In this document: positions 19,318 through 28,800 of the stretch, piece by piece
How positions within the stretch are numbered: position 1 is the stretch's first letter
How the letters are laid out: each line of letters begins with the position of its first letter
Assembly: GCA_015493745.1 (NCBI GenBank)
Contig: WGCN01000005.1
Coordinates: 1 to 63,900 of the forward strand
DNA length: 63,900 nucleotides
Reading direction: 5' to 3'
Source: Calditrichales bacterium
Lineage (GTDB): Bacteria > Calditrichota > Calditrichia > Calditrichales > J004
Program-made: the position numbers and the translations under genes
The notes under the pieces: generated by a model
The model's database searches: none
What the model saw: only the letters and a program-made list of their open reading frames with translations
What the model was told of the DNA's origin: nothing

Positions 19318-20637
19318 TTAATGGACCGCCCGGGTAAAGGCTTGTAAGCGACCCAGCATATCGCGATAATCCCGGTTATGCGGGGCCTGGGCACACAGTG
19401 CTTCAAAAACCTGTGTGGCTTCCGGAAAGCGCTGCTGCTTGATATAAATTTTCCCCAGCGTATCCAGCATGTAAAAATTGGTCGTGTCCTTTTGAAAAAG
19501 CGAACCGGCCAGCTTTTCCGCGTCCTGCCAGCGCTCGGCGGCCAGGGCGGCATCCAGGGTCTTGCGCCACAACTCGGGGGAGGTGTTGCCCCCGTTGATC
19601 ATTTCCGCCAGCAGCAAAAAGGCCTCGTCGTTCCTTCCGGCGCGGGCCAGCACCTCCGCCTCGGTATAGTTTAGCTTCTCTTCCTCAAAAACAACATCGG
19701 TGGCTATGTGCCATCCGGCGGAGCGGATCAAGCGGTTCTTCTCACGTACTTTTCGCAGCCAGTTCAGGGCGGCATCCCACTCTTTTCCGCCGCGGGCCAG
19801 TTGAAACAACATAAAATACCCCCCAACCTGATTCTCCTCCAGGTCAACGGACTCCATGGCCATGCGCCGGGCCTCCTCCGGCAGGCCGCATTTGGAATAG
19901 GTTTCGCTGAGCACATTGTAGAGTGAGGCTTTCATCTCCTTCTCAAACTGATCCAGGTTCAGGGCCTTAAGAAGATGTCTCAGGGCGTCCGTATGCCGCC
20001 CCACCAGATTATAATGCTGACCCAGGGTAAAATGGGCATAGGCGTTGTCGGGATTTTCATCCGCCATACGTTCCAGCAGCTTTTGATTGCGTGCTTTCTT
20101 GGCCGTGTCCGTTTCGGCGTCCAGGGCGTAACCCAAATGCTCCAGCGTTATGGCCGATTTACGTCTTTCCCCCCTGCCTCCGCTAAAGACAACCTGCTCA
20201 TGGATGCGTCCCGTAAAGCGGATCCCCTTATTATTGTTAAACAGGCGATAGGCCGTGGAGATATAAGCCCCGGCGTCATCCAGGGTATGATTGTTAATCT
20301 GTATCTGATAGATTACCGCCTGCTTTTCCCGGCGCAGGCTGTCACGTAGCAATTGTACCGATTCCGGTTTTAAACGTTCGTCGGCGTCCAGCCATAAAAT
20401 CCATTCGCCCCGCGCATAGCGGATGGAGGCGTTGCGGGCGGCGGAGAAATCGTCACACCACTCAAAATGATGTATCTCCGCGTTAAAGGCCCGGGCAATA
20501 TCCATGCTGCCATCGGTGGAGCCGGTGTCGACCACCACAATCTGGCCGGCCACATCCCGGATGCTCTCCAGACAGTCCTTTAAGAACCGTTCCTCGTTTT
20601 TTATGATCATGCAGACCGTAAGATCGGTTTTTTTCAT
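19318..20637 (-). CDS. Family 2 glycosyltransferase with TPR C-terminus
   Basis: LTVCMIIKNEERFLKDCLESI...VVVDTGSTDGSMDIA...LDADERL followed by TPR-like repeats. Confidence 0.88.
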   Translation of the reverse strand: MKKTDLTVCMIIKNEERFLKDCLESIRDVAGQIVVVDTGSTDGSMDIARAFNAEIHHFEWCDDFSAARNASIRYARGEWILWLDADERLKPESVQLLRDSLRREKQAVIYQIQINNHTLDDAGAYISTAYRLFNNNKGIRFTGRIHEQVVFSGGRGERRKSAITLEHLGYALDAETDTAKKARNQKLLERMADENPDNAYAHFTLGQHYNLVGRHTDALRHLLKALNLDQFEKEMKASLYNVLSETYSKCGLPEEARRMAMESVDLEENQVGGYFMLFQLARGGKEWDAALNWLRKVREKNRLIRSAGWHIATDVVFEEEKLNYTEAEVLARAGRNDEAFLLLAEMINGGNTSPELWRKTLDAALAAERWQDAEKLAGSLFQKDTTNFYMLDTLGKIYIKQQRFPEATQVFEALCAQAPHNRDYRDMLGRLQAFTRAVH

Positions 20638-20648
20638 AGTACCTCTTT

Positions 20649-22808
20649 TTAATGCAGGGAGCGCAGATCGCTGTGCTGTTCCAGGGCGTGGATAAGATTT
20701 TCCATATCGCTCAGATCGATACTGTGGCTTTCCCTGTTTTCCCTCAGCTTCAGAAAATAGGCCAGCGATTGCTCGATGCGGCCGCTGTACATACCGCCCA
20801 CGCCGGCCACATACATGGCCACATAATTGTAGGGGTTAAAGCGCAAACACCCCTCGGCATACTCCACCGCGGACTCATAGGCGCTGTTGGAAAGTTCGAT
20901 CTGGGCCAGGCGCAGGTAAATCATCTCCTTAATCTCATTGCCGATATTTCCGCCCGGGTTGCGCAGGGCCTTTTTCAGAAACTCCGCCGCGTGACTAAAA
21001 TCATTCAGCGCCTTATAGGTTTCACCCAGCTTAAACAACACATAGGCGTCGTCCGGGCGTTCCCGCAGCTCGGAACTGAGCATTTGCAGATTGCGCCGGG
21101 CGCGTTGTTCATTGTTCTTTTCATAGCCGTAATGATGGATAATGATATTGGCATCCACGATCTCCCCGCCCTGTTCCAAAATGGAGGGACCGATCTGTTC
21201 ATGCACTTTGTTTCGGTAACGAATGGAGGGTTTGTTCCTGAAAAAGCGAATTTGCCGTTCATCCAGATAGCGCACCATGTCCCCGGCTGGTTGATGGTTG
21301 CGTAAAACCACGGCCAGCCCCTCGGCGGACTGATCGAGCACCAGGCGCAGGGTTTCCCTGTCCAGCGATTCCAGTTCCTCATCGGCGTCCAGATGCAGTA
21401 TCCAGGGATGGCGGGCCTCTTTCAGCGCCAGATTGCGCATGGTGGCAAAGTCCCCTTTCCATTCAAAGCGCAACACTTTGGCGCCGTAATCCCGGGCAAT
21501 CTCCATGGTGCGGTCTTTGGAACCGGTATCGACAATGATGATTTCATCCACCAGTTCCCTTACGCTGTCCAGACAGCGGGGCAGGTTTTTCTCCTCATCA
21601 CGGGTGATCATACACAGGGAGATGGAAACTCCGGCCGGTGTGGATTCCTTTTCCGGTTCATAACGGCACCAGGAAACCAGCGCGGGATAGTTTTTCACAA
21701 TATGGTCGCGCAACGCTTCCTCATCGATCCGTGCCTTTTGAAACAGTTGCCGCCTGCGGGCCATTATCTTCAATATCTCTTCCACCGGAAGAACTTCCAC
21801 GGCCGTCCACAGCCACAGGGCGGCCACTTCCAGCTTATCCTCGTCGCTAAAGGAGATATGCGGGGCACTGATGCCCTGCTGAATATTGCGTTTGAGTATG
21901 TCATGGGCTGCGGCCGGATCGTTATCATCTATCAGTACCCGGCTCAGGGCCAGGGCCAGACGGCCGTCCTTCCAAAAACTTTTGGCGCCGATTTGCCGGG
22001 CACCGGATTTAAATATCTCCAGGCTCTCCGCCGTGCCATGCTCCCGGGCCCATTCACCGTACAAGGCCCATATGCCGATGACCGACTCACGCATCGGCGG
22101 GTTTTTATCCAGAATAAGACGCACGCTCTTGTTCAGCTCCAGACCATAGATATCCATCTCATCCAGGGCCTTATAAGTCAACAGCAGCTTATAGCGGTAG
22201 TGGAAGTTATCTTCCTCCCGGGCCACCGCCTTTTCCAAAATGGGCCGGTTGCGTTGCAACTTTAGCCGGGGATCGGTATAGCCGCTGTGTTCCAGAAAGA
22301 CGCCCGGCAGATTGGCCCAGGCCTTGCCACTGTGATTTTTTTCGGCGTAGGCCTGAATGCTGTCCATGGGATGCTCGTGGATGATGCCCCGGTAACGGAA
22401 GCCCGGCTTGTTGCGAAACAGAAGCATGCGGTGCAGGGAGGCGTATTTTTTTCCCGGCGCCACCGAACGTTCATCCACAAAATAGGCCAGGTAGGTGGTG
22501 TTTTTCAGAATCTCCCGCAGATCGATATGGGCGTCCACATGCAGAACATGGTCGGCATCCAGATTGAGCAGCCAGCGGCCGCTACATTTGGATATGGCAA
22601 AATTGCGGGCCGCGGAAAAATCATCGTTCCATTCATAGGTATAAACCCTGTCCGTAAAACGGCGGGCGATATCCTGCGTGCCGTCGGAAGAACCGGTATC
22701 GACAATGACCATCTCATCCACATGAGGACGGGCGGCTTCCAGGGTTTTCTCCAGCCGCAGGGCCTCGTTCTTAACAATCATGCAAAGAGAAATAAGCGGT
22801 TTTTCCAT
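20649..22808 (-). CDS. Double family 2 glycosyltransferase with TPR segments
   Basis: Two GT2 modules: ISLCMIVKNEALRLEKTLEAA...DTGSSDGTQDIA and ISLCMITRDEEKNLPRCLDSV...DTGSKDRTMEIA, then TPR. Confidence 0.87.
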   Translation of the reverse strand: MEKPLISLCMIVKNEALRLEKTLEAARPHVDEMVIVDTGSSDGTQDIARRFTDRVYTYEWNDDFSAARNFAISKCSGRWLLNLDADHVLHVDAHIDLREILKNTTYLAYFVDERSVAPGKKYASLHRMLLFRNKPGFRYRGIIHEHPMDSIQAYAEKNHSGKAWANLPGVFLEHSGYTDPRLKLQRNRPILEKAVAREEDNFHYRYKLLLTYKALDEMDIYGLELNKSVRLILDKNPPMRESVIGIWALYGEWAREHGTAESLEIFKSGARQIGAKSFWKDGRLALALSRVLIDDNDPAAAHDILKRNIQQGISAPHISFSDEDKLEVAALWLWTAVEVLPVEEILKIMARRRQLFQKARIDEEALRDHIVKNYPALVSWCRYEPEKESTPAGVSISLCMITRDEEKNLPRCLDSVRELVDEIIIVDTGSKDRTMEIARDYGAKVLRFEWKGDFATMRNLALKEARHPWILHLDADEELESLDRETLRLVLDQSAEGLAVVLRNHQPAGDMVRYLDERQIRFFRNKPSIRYRNKVHEQIGPSILEQGGEIVDANIIIHHYGYEKNNEQRARRNLQMLSSELRERPDDAYVLFKLGETYKALNDFSHAAEFLKKALRNPGGNIGNEIKEMIYLRLAQIELSNSAYESAVEYAEGCLRFNPYNYVAMYVAGVGGMYSGRIEQSLAYFLKLRENRESHSIDLSDMENLIHALEQHSDLRSLH

Positions 22809-22835
22809 CTGGCGGAATCCTTTTAATAAAGTGAA

Positions 22836-25800
22836 TCAGGGTGTGGCTACGCCCTGGCGCTGTTGAATTTCCTCCAGCATCTCCCGGGCGGATGCGTTAT
22901 CGGCATCTATTTCCAGCACGCGGCGGAAGAAATTTTCAGCCTGCGTCCATCGTTCCACTTCGGCATAAAAGCCGCCGATGATAAGCAAACTCTCCACATC
23001 GTCCGGATGTTGGCTCAATATTTTATTAAATACGCTAATACCGTTTTCATAATCGCCCGATTCGATCAGTGCCAGGCCATAATTCCGCTGTGCTTCCACA
23101 AAGCCGTTATCCGCCTCAATGGCCCGGGCAAAATATTTTAAAGCCTGATCCGTCATTCCGTCCTGAAAGTTGAGAATACCCATCTGGTTAAGCGCGGGGG
23201 CAAAATCCGGCCATTGCTCAATCAACTTGTTCAGCAGCATCATGGCCCGCAACTGCTGCTCCTTGCGTATGGCACACAGCACCTCGCCAAACAGGGCCCG
23301 CGGCGAGGGATTGATACCGGCGCTTTGTTTAAACAGGGTCTCGGCCTCGCTTTCATCAAAATCATTCAGCAGATCGAAGGCCTGCTCTAAAAGCCGGTCG
23401 GCCTGCTCCTTCTCCGGGGTCGCCCCGCCGTCCATTTCATATAACAGCGTCCGGGCCTCCTCGTGTTCGGGCTCCACGGTTATGATCTGTTCCAGATAAA
23501 CGCGGGCTTCGTCCAGGCGCTCCACCTCCAGGTTTACCCGGGCCATGATCATCAACGCCACCACATCCCGCGGATGGGAACGCAGCCAGTCGCTGATCAC
23601 CCGCACGCCCCGCTCATAGTCGCCCAGAGATATCAGAGCCTGGCTCAAATTGTGATGCGCCTCGGAATAGGAGGGATCGATTTTTGCCGCCGCTTCAAAG
23701 CTGTCCACCGCGTGATTCCATTCCCCCTTTTGGGCGAATATCATTCCCAACTGATTGCGCACAACGGCGTTATCGGGAAAGTGCATGCGGGCGCGTAGAA
23801 GCACGCCGGTGGCCTCATCAAGTTTTCCGGCATGGAAATGGCAGAAACTTAGTCCCAGCAGGGCTTCTCCGGAAAGGGGATTCTCGGCCAGTACCTGTTC
23901 ATAAAGCTCAGCGGCCCGCTGCGCCTCTCCCCGCTCAAGCAGGCGCGAGGCCTGTTCAACTTTCGCGGGATGGACTTCATGCAGAGGATTTTTAATTTCC
24001 CGCAGTTCGTCATAGTCCACATCCGGCCACTTTTTGCAGAAGATCTTTTCATTTTCCTTTAACGAGGCCAGCAGATCGATATTATTGGCTTTAAAGGAAC
24101 TGTGGCCGAAGTGATGGATGAATGTGCCGTCATGTACCATCAGGGCATAACCCGCCCGGCGTATTTTCAGGCTGATATCATCATCCTCAAAGTTGCCCAG
24201 GCCGTAAATTTCGTCAAAGCCGTTTATGGCCTGGTAAATTTCCCGGTTGGTCAACATGACAAAACCCGCCAGACGCCGGCGCGGCGTAACCTGTCCCCTG
24301 TGCAAGGCCCGCCACTGTCCGGCAAAGTCATAAAAACCGTCATTGTCCGTATAGGGCACATCTTTCAGTACCTGCAGGCCGCTGGCCTTATTGGTCACCG
24401 CGCTGACCATGCCTATCTTTTCGTCGCGATCAAAGGCCTCTACCAGGTCTTCCAGCCAGCCGTCGGCCACCAGCACATCGTTATTCAGCAGGCAGATGTA
24501 GTGCCCTTGCGCGATCCGCTCCCCCTGGTTGTTGCCGGCGGAAAAGCCTTTATTTTCGCTGTTAAAGATAACCCGCACATTGGGCCTGCTTTGCTCCAGC
24601 TCCCGCAGATACTCCACCGTGCCGTCCGTGGAGGCGTTATCCACCAGAACCAGCTCATAGGGGTACGCAGTGTGCGCCTCGATGGAGGCGATGGTTTGCC
24701 GGGTCATGTCCAGCGCGTTAAAGGTCAGCATGATGATCGAAGCCAGCGGCCGGTCATCCACGGTGGATGCCGTCTCTTCTCCCGGCGGGGTATAAAGACG
24801 GATCGGGCCATTCAGTTGTACCGCGCGGCCGTCTTCTTCCAGGCGAAAATCGTGTTCCACCTTACCCAGCCAGCGCCGGTGCAGGCGGCGGATATTTTCG
24901 GCCACCTTTTTAAAGCGCTCCGGTCCGCTTTTGGATTCATGGTGGATCAGCTCGGCATGGGGCTGGTAAACCACCTTATACCCCTTCTCCCGGATGCGGA
25001 AGCACAGATCCACATCCTCGTAACCATTGTAATAGCCTTCGTCAAAGCCCTTCAGCTCCCGGGCCAACCCGGCGGGCATCAGCATGCAGGCCGCGGTTAC
25101 CGCCTGAAATTCAACCATGATGTTGGCCTGGGGAAAATCCTTGGGCCGCCCGGCAAGAATATGTTGCGCCAGAAGGGGATCGCCGTTTTTGCGGTCGTCC
25201 ACAATGGCCACGCCGCCATGCTGTATGGTACCGTCGGGGAACAACAGCTTGGCGCCCACCGCGCCCACGGTAGCATCATTCCGGGCGATGGCCAGCATGG
25301 CCTCCAGCCAGTGCCCGCCCGGTTCCGTATCGTTATTCAGAAACAGCACATACTCACCGCGCGCCTGCTCCAACGCCTGATTGTTGGCGCGGGAAAAACC
25401 GGCGTTACGCTTATTGTAAATTACCCGGAGCCGGGAGTCCCCGGCCGCCTGTTCCTTCAGGTAGTCCGCGCTGCCGTCATCGGAGCCGTTGTCCACCACG
25501 ATAGCTTCCCAAGAGACGCCCGCGGTGTTTTCCCTGATCGCCTTCAGGCATTTTTTCGTGTATTCCAGCTTATTGAAAACGGGTATCAAAATGGAAACCT
25601 CGGGAGGGGCGCTCTCTTCTTTCTCCGCCGTCAAAACGATCTCCACATCCCCGTCGGGAGCGGCGTTGGAGCCAAAGGAGACATTTTGCAATACGCTTCC
25701 TTCCGTCACTTCAACCTGCAAGGCTTCCTTCTTGCGCTCCCCGCGGTCTGCATCCGGCAAAGGTTTGCCCAGCAGGGTAAAGTAGGCTTCCGCCCAAACG

Positions 25801-28800
25801 CGCCAGTTTTTTTCCAGACTGTGCCGTTCAAAAATTTCCTTTTGGGCCGTCCGGGCCATCTCCCGCCGTTGCGGCGCGTTCTCCATCATCCACTTCAGGG
25901 CCCGGTACCAGGCGTTATTGGTATTCTTTACCAACAAGCCGTTGTGTCTGTCGCGGATCACATCCCGGTAGGCGGCCACATCGGAATAGAGGGCGCTGAT
26001 ACCACAGGCGCTGTATTCCAGCCATTTAATATGCGACTTGGCTTTGTTAAAGGGGGTTTCCTTTAAAGGCACCAGGGCAAAATCGATATCCAGGCCCTGT
26101 AGTTGCCGGGCGTAATCGATATAGTTGGGCGTAAACTGCGGCCCGCGCGTCACATTGGGCAGCTCCGTCAGCTCCGGAAGCTCATTGCCCCACAACACTA
26201 GTTCTACCGCATCGCCATATTCCTTTAAAATTTTATGCAGCCCTTTTAAGGCCACACGCAAATCATCATGATGGGTCGGCGTGCCGGCAAAAAGGATACG
26301 TACCTTGTCCCCGGAAGTCCGGGGGTCTTTTTGCGGCCAAAGCCGCTCATCCAGCACATTGGGAATTACCCGGACATTTTTATTGAAGTCGCGGCAGTAG
26401 CGTTCTATGTAGGGGGTGGATACGGTCACCATGTCCGCGTTGGCCAGATAGGCCTCCAGGCGCGGTTTCATGTTCTGATAAAAATCATAGGCCAGATGGC
26501 CGCGGGGGATGGCCCAAAAGGCGTCGTCGAACTCATAAACCAGCTTCACATCGTGCTGCCGCAATAAGGGCCGCAACTGTTCCAGGGGCAGATGTCCCGG
26601 CATATTGCGCTGGACGATCAGCACATCCGTATCGGCCAGCACCTCTTGCAGGGAGGTGATATTATCCATATTCACCTGACGGTAGACGATCAGCCCTTCT
26701 TCCTTCATCCTGCCGAGCGGCGTATGCAGACGGATGTAGGGACAGGCGCGGTTGCTTTGTTCCGTGCTCAAAACGGTTATGGCCGGCAGATCGCGCTCAT
26801 GGTCGGCCCGCTCCACCGGTTGCGGCGCCGGAGCCCCGCCCTTCCGCGATTGCTTATAATGTGCCCGCCAGAAGGCGCTGTCCTCTTCCAGGGTCACTAT
26901 TTCGCTGCGGGAACGGGCGGCTTTTTCTATCAACCCCGGTTGATCGACCAGCTTTTGCAACAGCCGTCGGAGTCCCTCCTCATCGGTGGGATCAAACAAC
27001 CAGCCGTTTTCTCCGTCGCGTATGGCGTCCAGAATGCCCCCTACCGCTCCGGCGGCCACCGGGGTGTTAAGCATCAGCGCCTCGCGCACCACCATGGAGT
27101 AGCTTTCCACCATGGAGGGCAACACAACCACATCCACGCCGCTTAATATCTCGGGAAGTTGTTGCGGGTTATAGGGTCCGGCGTAACGGGCCCGTGTTTC
27201 CAGGCGGCAATAGTCCTTAACCTCGGCCACCTCCTGCGAGGCCCCGTTGCCCCAGATTTGCAGACGGATATCGCCCTTTAATCGATGGAAGGCATTCAAC
27301 AACAATCCGGGATTCTTTAAGATATTCAGATTGCCCAGAAAAGCAAAGGTCAGCGTTTTCCCTTTCTTCTTTTTGGGCAGGGGCCGCATGGGCCTCAGCC
27401 CCAGCGGCTGGACGCGCATACGTTCCCCGGCCGCCCAGCCCAGGCGCTCAAAGGTTTCCTTAACAAAACGGGAAGGCGCGCTGATCATTTCCGCGCCGGC
27501 CAGCAGATTTTTGGCCCGCATGGCCCGTTCCGGCAGGGCCGCGCTTACCACCTGCGCCTGATTGCCCCGGGGCGCTCTGTTAAAGGCATGGAAAAAGCAG
27601 GCGCTGCATTTATCCGTTGCGGGACCGTCGCATATTTTTTTCTCCCCATAGTGAAAAAGATGGTTGCGCAGACACATAAAAGTAAAGTCATGCAGGGTTA
27701 CCGCATAGGGGATATTTAATTGCCGTAACAGGGCGCCCACGGCAAAAGGCACGCCCTGCGCGTGATGGATATGCGCGTAGCTGTAATGGTTGGCTTCCAG
27801 AAATTCCCGCAACATGTTGTACAGCGGTTGGCCGCCGGAATCCAGAAAATAGTTATAGAGTTTCGGATCGTACCACATCTGAATGGTTTTTATACCCTGA
27901 TGCTCCCGGAAGCGCAGCTCGGGCGCGGCCTGATGATTATCCGCGTGCGGGAAAAGCACATGGATGTTCTCTCCCTTTTCCTGCAGGGATTTTACCAGGG
28001 ATAAAACGTAATTTTCCGTTCCCCCGTACCAAAAGGGCGGAAAATTATGCACGATATAGAGGATGGCATTATCCCCGGGGCGGGCAAGGGTTTTCTCCCG
28101 GGGCAGGATATATTCTCCGCAAACTTCGGCGTAGGCCTCCTTATAGCGTTGTCTTACCTGCTGCGCCTCGATAATCGGCGTATCTCCCCGGCGGGAAACG
28201 GTTTCATCGCTTAAATAGTAAAGGCCGACAAACTCATTCAGATGGATAAAGTCATGCTTCAGGGCGGCGCGCAGCCAAAACTCCCAATCCGCCGCCGATT
28301 TCAACGTGGTATCAAAGTAGCCCAGGCTGTCGTGCAGGCTTTTGCGCCACAGCGGATGAGGGCCGATATAACACCAGGAGTGCATGGTGCGCCGGTCGAA
28401 ATCGGGCCATACCAGGTCCTGGCTGCCATCGGAGCTGTTATTTTCAAAGGTCTCATTGGCCACGGTGGTGACCAGGGAGTTGCCATAGGCCAGAACCTTA
28501 TCGGGGCTTTCCTCCAGCAAAGCGGCCAGCTTCTCCAGGGCGTCCGCGCGCAGGCGGTCGTCGGTATTGGCGTTGGAGATATATTTACCGCGGGCCATTT
28601 TTATACCCCGGTTCCAGGCCTGGTAAACCGTCTCCCGCGTTTCCGTGCGTACATAGCGGATATGATCATATTTCCCGAGGAACGACTGCACAATAGCCGC
28701 CTCATTTTGGGGACTGTTGGCGTCGACAACGATGATTTCCAGCCGCCCCTGCTTATAGAGGCTTTGCTCCACCAGTCCCTGCAGGCAGCCGGCGATAAAT

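Noticed and set aside
24102-26066. 654-aa plus-strand ORF
   Set aside because: Antisense to the motif-rich megaenzyme coding frame; translation lacks recognisable domains. A shadow ORF of GC-rich coding sequence.
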